Below are positions 36,001-41,922 of a stretch of 64,000 bases of DNA, one piece after another. The stretch is taken from the NCBI GenBank assembly GCA_037893225.1, contig JAZGUH010000185.1, positions 2,480,001 to 2,544,000 of the forward strand, read 5' to 3'. Both the position numbers and the translations under genes were made by a program. Under the pieces are notes generated by a model. That model saw only the letters and a program-made list of their open reading frames with translations, was not told the origin of the DNA and did no database searches. Source of the DNA: Hippasteria phrygiana (lineage: Eukaryota > Echinodermata > Asteroidea > Valvatida > Goniasteridae). Numbering within the stretch: the stretch's first letter is position 1; each line of letters opens with the position of its first letter.

Positions 36001-38454
36001 CTTTCGTTTTTTGGTCTCTAAGGTAGCAACTTTAGACACTTGGATCATTCCGTAAATTTGGGCTCCAAAAGTGACATTTTTGGTGTCCCTGTTACATAGT
36101 CACATGTATATAAAAAAGATTCCGGAGACCTTCTTTAACGCTAACCCTTTGGGTAACTTTACTAGAAAGTATCCTGAATCCGCCAAAATCCACCTATTTT
36201 GTCATGCGCAAAAAGTTGGTTTTGGTGACTGCTTAATATGGAGGTATCCTGAATCCATCAAAATCCTGCAGTGCCGCTTGGCTTACAATCCTCAATCCAT
36301 CAAAATCCCCCAGTTTTCAATATGGAGGTATCCTGAATCCGCCGAAATCCTCCAAAACGGGGTATGGATTTTGCTGGATTCAGGTAGGTAAGGGTTAATG
36401 TTTCTGTCTCCAAGAGTGATTGTGTAAAAGTAAAGTATCTGCCAAAGAAGTAAAAAATAGTGTGAAGTCAATTTTAATGATACTTGATGGGAAATTACAC
36501 AGGTCAGGTGTAACACTCATTCGCGTTTCTGCATCCCTGTGGAGACATGGCATTGTTCTCCCCTTTGTCCCTGTACTTATTAAGCAAACCCCATTAACTT
36601 TGTACACACAATTCCTTGTGGAGACAACCTAACCCATAGAATTGCCTAGTGGAGACCTATTCAGTCCCTTTGTTCCCATTGTGTTCATGTCTCCACAGGG
36701 TACGGTATATCTCTCCAGGGACACCAAAAAAAGTCACACTTTTGGACCCCAAATTTATGGAATGACCCCGCATACATTCACACCTGACCATGTCTTTCCT
36801 GTCATTACCTGTTTCCACAGGCTCTCCATCGAAGTTCGCTCTGCCAGCGTCTGCCCCTCCTCCCTCCTCTTTACCTCTCCCTGTGCTGTCCTGGCAGGGC
36901 ACTGTCGGCCCAACTCCTGGTCAAGGTACCTCGTTATCACAGAGCTGTAGTTGCCATTGAAAGTTCATACACAAATCTCCAAAGCCGTGAACAAATGTGA
37001 CCCGCTCTGCAAAAAGGGCACTTATGTTGCAACATTTGAAAATAGTGTTTTATATATAGCTGGAAAGGCCATTTTATAAGCTTTCATAATATGCCTGAGG
37101 TCTCTAGCATTTTGCAATCACGAGATATTTGGAAATTTGCATGTTTGTTTTCAGGAATTTTTTTGAAATGACTTAAGAAGAAACAAGCCATTTAAAAAAC
37201 AAAAAGCAAAGCAATAGATGGAAGCACTCGACAAAAGCACATTCTTTTTCTAACTTTATTCACTGAAATCAAAGATTTTGGTTATGAAATAGAATAATAT
37301 AGGTATCAAAGATGCAAAAAATTCCCTCCCTTCAAAATCACTTGTAAAAAAGTTTTTTTCACCCTCTTCGCATTGAACGGCCTATAACTCGTAAAAGCAT
37401 ACAGCGACTTATGTGCCCTTTTTGCAGAGCGGGTCACAAATATCCAAATGATTATCCGTGTGTGAGGATGAACTTTCTGACATGATTTTATTGATATACT
37501 GAGAATTTGCGTCCGTAGTCCCACATACCACGAGGCCGAAGGCTGAGTGGTAGGCCCTATATGGGACACGGACGCACTACATTTTCTGTGTTCCACGAGC
37601 GGGAGTGGGATAACGAATTTATCTTAAAAGCAAAATTGATGCACCTAAAGTTAACGTACGTGACGATCCACGCCGGATGGTAAATCTTCAAATAGATGGC
37701 AAAGAAATAATCTCAAGTTGTGGCGTCCGCAAGGGAAATCGGACATAAGTCGCATGACCTTATTTTTGAGTAATTGCAATTTATATGAAAATCGTCAAAG
37801 AATCACGATTCCTGTTTTTTTTTTGGTCAAAATTCTGTAGTTTAAAAAATATTTAATTCAAAATACCTTTAAATTAGAACAGAGATGTTCTTGGCATCTT
37901 CTGATTCAACTACTGGGTTTGCTTTTGTTTGCATTAAATGTGTACAATTTGACATTTTATTCTGTCGTACTTCCAAAAGAAATTGTGTAAACTATGTTTT
38001 ATTTTCCATTCTCAATGCTGAATTCACCCGTCTATTCGAAAACCAAAATATCGCATAACAGTAATTTTGTTCACTATTACAAAGCTAACATTATACATTT
38101 TTAGGAGACCGCCAACGAAGGGCAAGATAGCTCAGTTGGTAGAGCGCCGGTACGGTATTCCGGAGGTCGCAGGTTCGAATCCCGCTCCTGCCAGTGTTCT
38201 TTGTTCACTTTGAAAATTATATATTTTATTGTGGAATGGAAATCTCAGTTTTTAAAATGTCCAACTTGTGTCTGATTTCGCTTGCCGGTGCCACATTTTC
38301 AGACCAAGGGTCACCTTGGTTGATGATTTTATGTGTGCGTGTTTATTTTACAGGGGATATTTCTAACGACCTGGCGAGCAAGAGTCAAGATCGGTCCGGT
38401 CTCGGTCTTGGCCGGGGATTGGGTCGCGGACTCGGCCGGGGCACATTCTCATAG
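18068..38454 (+). CDS. MAEL: protein maelstrom homolog, 13 exons, complete
   Basis: Thirteen exons join to 520 codons plus TAG: 18068-18205, 20172-20288, 22699-22783, 23140-23331, 27700-27830, 28494-28548, 30648-30792, 32775-32843, 33403-33679, 34363-34420, 35441-35530, 36821-36925, 38354-38454. Maelstrom is a germline piRNA-pathway factor of nuage and nucleus needed for transposon silencing. Residues 1-85 are the HMG box (MPPKKKNKKQNGFYMYMIDK to LAYNVRAKTYGQERKYEE). The Maelstrom domain (~114-330) shows LPCEIACVSFSL, FIEPGRLPVGFRYQCQ, THKVPIQNFE, ATRCKYHEEN-like and HCALGK blocks that align with vertebrate MAEL. Candidate ECHC zinc residues are E141, C289, H292 and C302. The disordered tail has RGRG at ~374-377 and three GRG repeats at ~507-517, possible Tudor-ligand arginines. 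It is longer than human MAEL (434 residues), mainly in the tail. The exon 9 donor (AAT|gttggt) is weak; it was chosen because it keeps exon 10 in phase, with 33664 as an alternative. No clear AATAAA follows; ATTAAA near 38988 is possible. Confidence 0.95.
19034..19255. mobile_element. TTAA-bounded (piggyBac-like) MITE in MAEL intron 1
   Basis: TTAACCCCTTGCCACCGG to GGTCAAGGGGTTAA, with perfect TTAACCCCTTG inverse ends. Confidence 0.75.
19645..19745 (+). mobile_element. fourth tRNA-like sequence, possible SINE head
   Basis: aaatggcggagtggttaacg (A-box-like) followed 60 bp later by cgtacgggttcgacacaatg (B-box-like). One copy only in this window. Confidence 0.4.
20935..21100. mobile_element. 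166-bp palindromic MITE in MAEL intron 2
   Basis: Ends ggggataaaaatgtgatgac and its near inverse aacttgtatcccc, with arms acccggtctttaccagtcaa / ttgacttggtaaagaccggg. The centre is a near-perfect hairpin, gaccgctgttaatggacc ... ggtccattaacagcggtc. Confidence 0.7.
21638..22315. mobile_element. 678-bp inverted-repeat element, TTA-flanked
   Basis: Ends AAGCCGTGTCCGCACTGTAC and the near inverse gtccagtgcagacagggctt. TTA occurs on both flanks, a possible 3-bp duplication. An internal ggttttaccgagacgatggt and its inverse form a second pair. The copy at 47415-47972 is in the opposite orientation and lacks the outer right end. No intact transposase. It lies in MAEL intron 2. Confidence 0.65.
22966..23075 (+). 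mobile_element. tRNA-headed SINE fragment in MAEL intron 3
   Basis: aggtcgcaggttccaacccc, then gctcctgccagttttctttg and gaaaattcattcaaaaatga. It ends about 65 bp before the exon 4 acceptor and may form part of the branch-point region. Confidence 0.6.
23560..24240 (+). mobile_element. palindromic element carrying the Crypton-type exon
   Basis: The left arm (23571-23596, gtttatacaacacctgaata) and right arm (24040-24066) are inverted copies of each other. The right arm is followed by a long palindrome at about 24095-24215 (aataatttcattcggtgaca and its inverse). The recombinase relic lies between the arms. A second copy at 32165-32755, in the opposite orientation, has the same arms and palindrome but not the coding exon. 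Both lie in MAEL introns (4 and 7). Confidence 0.6.
23767..23991 (+). pseudogene. Crypton-type recombinase N-terminal exon relic
   Basis: A 74-codon frame reads AAGFPELPRFVLLTDDEILE, then NTKRQIKYAVKRLDEFA and SELDNFLSRFYAGLRR, ending at AGG TAA or at a donor (AG|gtaaac). The pattern of TK-x2-A-x3-L-x2-F followed by a 'dsELn-x-fL-x-rFY-x-x-lR' block is that of the N-terminal SAM-like domain of Crypton/KIAA1958-type tyrosine recombinases. The expected start codon appears to have decayed from ATG to ACG at 23767 (ACG GCG GCC GGG TTT). The frame lies in MAEL intron 4, between the inverted arms of a dispersed element, and the catalytic domain is absent. Family assignment is from pattern memory. 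Confidence 0.5.
24448..26090 (+). repeat. tandem ~400-bp and ~310-bp units rich in TGACGTCA
   Basis: Two units of about 405 bp (24600-25005; 25006-25430) share gaacaaaacaagatattttc, tggtatgtctcaaagatatg and ttccaaaatttcatgatcgt. A second unit type (cttggcagacacttgcccca; acgtcatgatgacgtcatca) occurs at 24448, 25440, 25745 and, in part, 26050. Nine TGACGTCA palindromes lie within about 1.35 kb. In MAEL intron 4. Confidence 0.75.
26860..27300 (+). repeat. imperfect repeats of 'aatccaacaaaatccaac'
   Basis: About ten scattered direct and inverse copies of caacaaaatccaac within 440 bp. The motif recurs in similar form at 36170-36385, 49100-49190 and 51765-52035. In MAEL intron 4. Confidence 0.5.
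28083..28175 (+). mobile_element. tRNA-headed SINE tail fragment
   Basis: gtcccgctcctgccagtttt, then gaaaattgattcaaatttac and cagtttcccttgtggtttg. Only the 3' half is present. It lies in MAEL intron 5, 160 bp before another copy. Confidence 0.5.
28240..28460 (+). mobile_element. tRNA-headed SINE, near-complete, MAEL intron 5
   Basis: gtttatgatttctgactagcg, accgccaacgtagggcaaga, ggtcgcaggttcgagtcccg, and gctcctgccagttttcgttg in order. The tRNA A-box region is damaged but the B box (ggttcgagtcc) is intact. It ends about 35 bp before exon 6. Confidence 0.6.
28640..28860 (-). mobile_element. second tRNA-derived SINE type, reverse
   Basis: The minus strand reads gttggcttagtggtactttc (A-box-like), then gacccgggttcgaatcccac (B box), then ggttttcagtccctacctga. 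Same family as 47975-48135. Confidence 0.6.
28918..29219. mobile_element. TTAA-bounded inverted-repeat element, diverged type
   Basis: Ends TTAACACGTTGACTGCC and GGCAGTCAACATGTTAA. Inside are two gactacgagtatatt-type motifs. The core differs from the other TTAA copies, so this is a separate subfamily. It lies in MAEL intron 6. Confidence 0.65.
29327..29545 (-). repeat. dispersed 'gcccgatacaaggctaaagg' repeat, reverse copy in MAEL intron 6
   Basis: Intact reverse copy. It carries the uninterrupted 'cctctatttagatctggg' site that shows where the 50 kb copy was split. Confidence 0.65.
30340..30495 (-). mobile_element. third tRNA-derived SINE type (Ser/Leu-like head)
   Basis: The minus strand reads gctcagtggtcgagtggtta, then a long variable arm and gtcgtgggttcgaatcctgt. 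It lies in MAEL intron 6, near exon 7. Confidence 0.6.
31076..31135 (+). repeat. 14-bp minisatellite, four units
   Basis: Perfect tandem copies of aatgcgtggcacac in MAEL intron 7. Confidence 0.85.
31600..31850 (+). mobile_element. possible retroelement coding relic
   Basis: An 82-codon frame ends with NREVWRSTVDVRNRA and a stop, reminiscent of the C terminus of non-LTR retrotransposon polyproteins. No upstream domain remains. It lies in MAEL intron 7. Confidence 0.3.
32165..32755 (-). mobile_element. sibling palindromic element, coding exon missing
   Basis: This copy matches the 23.56-24.24 kb element in reverse: terminal palindrome, arm gttttatacaacatctgaat, and the block with gcacgtgatcaacgatccac, which matches the sequence before the recombinase relic. 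Its centre holds only a short hairpin (gaagttctatt...aatagaacttc). The palindrome is split by a 213-bp hAT-like insertion at 32256-32468. It reaches to within about 20 bp of the MAEL exon 8 acceptor. Confidence 0.6.
32256..32468. mobile_element. hAT-type MITE with 8-bp target-site duplication
   Basis: The ends are perfect inverses, CAGTGTTGTAGTC and GACTACAACACTG. They are flanked by TCTGTCAC at 32248-32255 and again at 32469-32476. Deleting the element and one TCTGTCAC restores the palindrome arm of the host repeat, so the insertion is fully reconstructable. CAG...CTG ends and an 8-bp duplication are diagnostic of the hAT superfamily. The interior is rich in caagacca/tggtcttg repeats. Confidence 0.85.
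34237..34310. mobile_element. fragment of the TTAA-bounded MITE
   Basis: gggttaacctcttaaatccg followed by a diverged gaccacctggccggttgacg, which also occurs in the 48.46 kb copy. The right end is missing. Confidence 0.4.
34440..34835 (+). mobile_element. LINE 3' end relic (reverse transcriptase C terminus)
   Basis: A frame ending SFSICALRLWIDLPSTIRLA, then HKFKCLLKTHLFTLA, is the usual C-terminal signature of CR1/L2-type LINE reverse transcriptases (rLWnsLP...FKs-LKThLF). A 3' UTR with gcgctatataagcactagta and an (ATT)n run follows. Strongly 5'-truncated. It lies in MAEL intron 10. Confidence 0.65.
34850..35225 (+). repeat. uninterrupted copy of the 40.3-41.1 kb host repeat
   Basis: Supplies the empty-site sequence for both nested elements at 40 kb. 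It lies in MAEL intron 10, just after a LINE tail. Confidence 0.55.
35531..35950 (+). repeat. ~90-bp tandem repeat next to MAEL exon 11
   Basis: Four to five diverged units of gactgacaaaagaccaacaa with caaacatttacagccac. The first includes a copy of the exon 11 3' end and donor (gagtgccggtaagt at about 35621-35634). Confidence 0.6.
36130..36390 (+). repeat. 'tcctgaatccgccaaaatcc' repeats in MAEL intron 11
   Basis: Five copies of (tcctgaatcc[ag][ct]caaaatcc) in 260 bp, the last inverted (ggattttgctggattcag). Confidence 0.5.
36998..37437. mobile_element. 440-bp inverted-repeat element, 4-bp duplication AAAT
   Basis: Ends GTGACCCGCTCTGCAAAAAG and its near inverse CTTTTTGCAGAGCGGGTCAC are flanked by AAAT at 36994-36997 and 37438-37441. 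It lies in MAEL intron 12. It has no coding capacity. A 442-bp copy is at 50422-50863. Confidence 0.8.
38103..38225 (+). mobile_element. tRNA-headed SINE, best-preserved head
   Basis: An A box (tagctcagttggtagagc, from 38128) and a B box (ggttcgaatcc, 38172-38182) stand about 45 bp apart, followed by ttctttgttcactttgaaaa. The putative anticodon arm has a 9-base loop and the acceptor stem a mismatch, so this is a SINE head and not a working tRNA gene. It lies in MAEL intron 12, 130 bp before the terminal exon. Confidence 0.7.
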
Positions 38455-38663
38455 CCCATCTCGTCAACACGAAACTCGGAGTTCCAGAATCCTTTGCAGT
38501 AACAGACCCTCTCAGCTTCGGATGGTATCCTATAGAGGAATCCCACAACGACGAGTTTAGCGCCGATCTGCGCACCTCCGCGTTTGAAAACGAGGATCTC
38601 AATGTCACAGTAAACAACTTTATGCTGATCGTGCGCCTGCGCTGCCTTTTATGGCCTGATTAA
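38374..38663 (+). other. unexplained open frame overlapping the MAEL stop
   Basis: In the +1 frame relative to the MAEL terminal exon, a stop-free frame runs from just after TAA at 38371-38373 to TAA at 38661-38663. Past the MAEL stop it encodes protein-like residues such as VPESFAVTDPLSFGWYPIEE and EDLNVTVNNFMLIVRLRC, with no ATG before the MLIV near the end. An AG at 38453-38454 and a possible donor (ACA|gtaaac near 38611) could make it an exon of another transcript, or the 3' end of an alternative MAEL isoform. It could equally be chance in a less A+T-rich 3' UTR. I do not recognise the sequence. Confidence 0.3.
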
Positions 38664-39201
38664 TTCATGCATGAATGAATGTGCTGAGAAGCGTTGTTTT
38701 GTTTGCCACTGAGATTCTCGCTTTCAACCCGGAAGTGCGCAGATGGTGCTAATGTGAAATTCCTCTATTATTGGTTTCTCACTGTCAATTTCATGCAGCC
38801 GCTGAGCACCAACAAATTCAGGGGTGACACTCTCCGGATTTTTCCTGATTTCAGAATTTTTAGCGAGACATTTTCCAGATTTCCAGACGATTTTTTTTTG
38901 TTTGGTCCGTAAATTGTTTTTATCATTCCAAAATGATCTCTGCAAATTGAAACATGGTAAAATTGCACAAAATGGTGTCATTGGAATTAAAAGAAGACTA
39001 ATCTTTTGGTAGAAAATGTAGAGGTTTTTAATTTGTTTATTTTCAGCAACGCCATACAAATTAAGAGCCTCTGAATTTTTCGTGTCTTTTTTTTATTTTT
39101 CTTGAATCTCACCCCTGCAAATTGCTTAGCACGAAAAGTTTTCCTTGATAAAAAGACAGGACTACCACCCAAATTTTCATGTGATGTGTGTTGCTTATGA
39201 C

Positions 39202-39447
39202 CTGGGCCCAATTTCATAAAGCTGTTAAGCACAAACATTTGCTTAGCATGAAAATGTCTTGCTTAGTAAAAACAGGTTACCAGCCAAAAGTCCATGTAAT
39301 TTTCATGCTAAGCAAACAACAGCTGAATGCCAGTCAAAAGCAATATTCCACACATGGAAATCTGGTTGGTAATCCAGTTTTTATCAAGGAAGCATTTGCA
39401 TGCTAAGCAGATTTTTGTGCTTAACAGCTCTATGAAATTGGCCCCAG
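39202..39447. mobile_element. GGGCC(C)AATTTCAT-type MITE, intact ends
   Basis: CTGGGCCCAATTTCATAAAG to CTATGAAATTGGCCCCAG, with gcttaacagc/gctgttaagc inner arms. Confidence 0.65.
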
Positions 39448-39678
39448 TATTCAGTTGTTCTTTGCTTAATAACGTGTTTAACTTTTTGTGTGCTAAGCAT
39501 TTGTGCTTAGCGGACTCCAAGTTATTGAACCCCGGTTTGAAACCTTAAGATTGTCTGTTTCTCAACTCAACAGCAGAAGGAACAATGCAGTATTTTGCAC
39601 GTCCAAGGTTTCTGTATTTTTAAAGTTTATTTATTGTACTCATTTTTCGTTTGTTAGGAAGTGATTATTTCTAGGCCC

Positions 39679-40207
39679 TTAAAGGTAGTACACAACATTT
39701 GCAAACATAAAAAAGAACTACTGAATTATTACGAAATACCATACTAGACTGTAAGTAAATAGCAGTCTCAAGCATCCTGTGAAATCATGGCACCTGGTGT
39801 GCTGTCGTTTTCGAGAAAAAGTGGAAATTTATATCATTTTCCAACGATTGTCAGCCGACAATCATTGGAAATGGTCTAGTTTCCCGACCTGATAATTCCC
39901 TGACGTTTTGTCTAAAGTATGGTTAGGGAACCAGACTACTAGAACAGAATGTTCTCTGTTTTCCCAGCATCTATGCACACAAAACTTTAAACAGGTCAGT
40001 GATACAGTATTTTCTAGCACACTATAAAATACTAAACCCCCAAATCCATTTATCTCTGAAAATTACTTGGCTACGGCTCGAAATTACACACGAGTCTATG
40101 GGAAGTGGCTGCAGCCGCTACCATAGACATGTGTGTGACATCCAGCCGTAGCCAAGTAATTCGGACACGGCCTTACAGCATAAGCAAATGGTGTGTACTA
40201 CCCTTAA
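39679..40207. mobile_element. TTAA-edged 430-bp element with an internal insertion
   Basis: TTAAAGGTAGTACACAAC to GTGTACTACCCTTAA. The body is shared in reverse with 51315-51748 and 61769-62190 (cagcacaccaggtgccatgat in those). A palindromic insert (ttggctacggctcg...agccgtagccaa) interrupts it at about 40065-40176. Confidence 0.65.
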
Positions 40208-40317
40208 GGGATCATTTCATATTGACTACAAGCAGTATCAATTGCGGTACTGTTGTTTGTTTTTCCAGTACCGGCATTAAGGTCCAACTGGCTGATATAA
40301 TGAGCTCATTCTATACA

Positions 40318-40575
40318 GGGCCCAATTTCATGGCTCTGCTAACCACAGCTTTCCGCGCTTACGATCACCATTTTGTGCTAACAGCGCTAGCGGAAAAAGT
40401 CTGCGCTAACTCTGTAAGCACAGAATCCTTAGTTACGGGATGTACGTACGCATGCTCAGGAGCCAAAATTCCCTGCTAACGTGTGATATACGCTTGCCGT
40501 AAGCACAGAATTTTCTGCTACAGTAAGCGGGGATTTTTCGCTAACGGTAAGCAGAGCCATGAAATTGGGTCCAGG
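40318..40575. mobile_element. GGGCCCAATTTCAT-type MITE nested in an older repeat
   Basis: GGGCCCAATTTCATGGCTCT to AGAGCCATGAAATTGGGTCC. The host continues as in the 34.85 kb copy (ctttacaggtcagtgcacac), so about CAGG (3-4 bp) is duplicated at the insertion site. Confidence 0.7.
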
Positions 40576-40644
40576 TCAGTGTACACAGGCAGTTTCCTCA
40601 CAGTAACATTCATGAGGAGTGTGTGGTCTATGCCTTTTTAGCTT

Positions 40645-40867
40645 TTAACCCTATGAAGTCGGATGACGGCAATAGCCGCAAAAAAACCAATTTCCACCAG
40701 GTCGGATGACGTCTATACACGCCATTTTCTGCAGTTTCAATCCACTGTTGGATTATTGTGTATGTTACGCTTGGCTGCACAAGCACAATGTGTCCGTTTC
40801 GCTTGGCTGCAAAAGCCGGCCCGACACCCGGACGCCTCACTGTAAATAACCGTACTCAATGGGTTAA
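40645..40867. mobile_element. TTAA-bounded (piggyBac-like) MITE nested in an older repeat
   Basis: TTAACCCTATGAAGTCGG to CTCAATGGGTTAA. It is inserted in the right half of the 40.25-41.07 kb host repeat, which continues on both sides. Confidence 0.7.
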
Positions 40868-41599
40868 GAACCGCTGCAGATTGGCAATCTTTGACATAGC
40901 CGACTTGGCTTGAATGAGCTCCAAGCTCTTGACCTCATGATTATCCAGTTATTCAAGCCGCCTGGCTTCCCATTCATCAGTCCGGTTTGAGGTACGGAAT
41001 GTAGCCGGAAACTAAAACAGCAGTACTGCAATCGATACCGCACCTGGACGATATGAAATGCTCCCTAACTTTTTTGTAATCATGGTTTTTATTGTTCCTG
41101 CTAGACTCTTCTCAAGGTTAACTGTCACAAGGTTTTACTGCAGTTTTAAATATGCTCTGTGTGCACGTTCAATGTGATTTCTGGTACATGGACTTTAAAA
41201 TCTTTGAAGAATTAGAGATTTAATTTCCCAGACTAAAGGAGCCATTGTTACTTTATCATGTGATGCATGCAAAGATCTTAAGTTGCAAAAGAGATTTACT
41301 GCAGATCTTATTGCTATCTTTACCATGCAAACCTTCAAATCTTATAGGAATGAGTTTGGTATTGTTATTATCCTGTTTTAGCAATGAGTTCGTTCTATTG
41401 CCAAACAAAAAGTGCCTTCTTGCATGAGTAAACTGGAAAGACGTAAAAGCATTAAGCCGCCTTCTTTTAACTTCAGATGAAAGCTAGCATTTAGATCATG
41501 CTTGTATTATTGTAAGACATTTTTGTTTATGGGGAGATCGCCCAACACAAGGCCACTCAAGGTTTGGGCTACAAAAGACAAGAAAAAGACAGAAATCAC

Positions 41600-41800
41600 A
41601 GGGATGGAAGGTATGTATTAACATTTCGTTTCAATTGTGAAAGATTATAGGTGGAAGGGAAGCAGGTTACGGGTAAGGAGTTCCAAAGAGGCAGTACGAG
41701 AACAAAACTTGAAGAGTATCCCACAGAGCTAGCCTTTGGAACAACAGTGAAAGGATGTGATGAGACAGCCAGGCAAGTGGAGTGCTTGAAAGTTTGAACG
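41600..41800 (-). mobile_element. LINE reverse transcriptase C-terminal relic
   Basis: The minus-strand frame reads VLPLWNSLPVTCFPSTYNLS, then LKRNVNTYL, matching the LINE C-terminal 'WNsLP...lk-fK--l' pattern. It is truncated, and a piece of another dispersed repeat abuts it at 41530. Confidence 0.5.
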
Positions 41801-41922
41801 GGGGAACTAATTATGAAAGGCCACTGGAACACCTTCCATGATAGTATCGATAAAACAGGCTGAATGAAGCAACAGAGCGTCGGACATGAAGGGGTTCCGC
41901 ATGGTGATATATGTGGAAACAT

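Larger units (their letters stand above)
40255..41070 (+). repeat. dispersed host repeat carrying two nested MITEs
   Basis: ctggctgatataatgagctc at the left and attcaagccgcctggcttcc at the right also occur in the same order at 34850-35220, where only the host is present. Insertions at about 40318-40575 and 40645-40867 account for the extra length. Confidence 0.6.

Noticed and set aside
38120..38195. Possible true tRNA gene
   Set aside because: Good A and B boxes, but a nine-base anticodon loop, an acceptor-stem mismatch, and several degenerate copies with the same 3' tail show a SINE.
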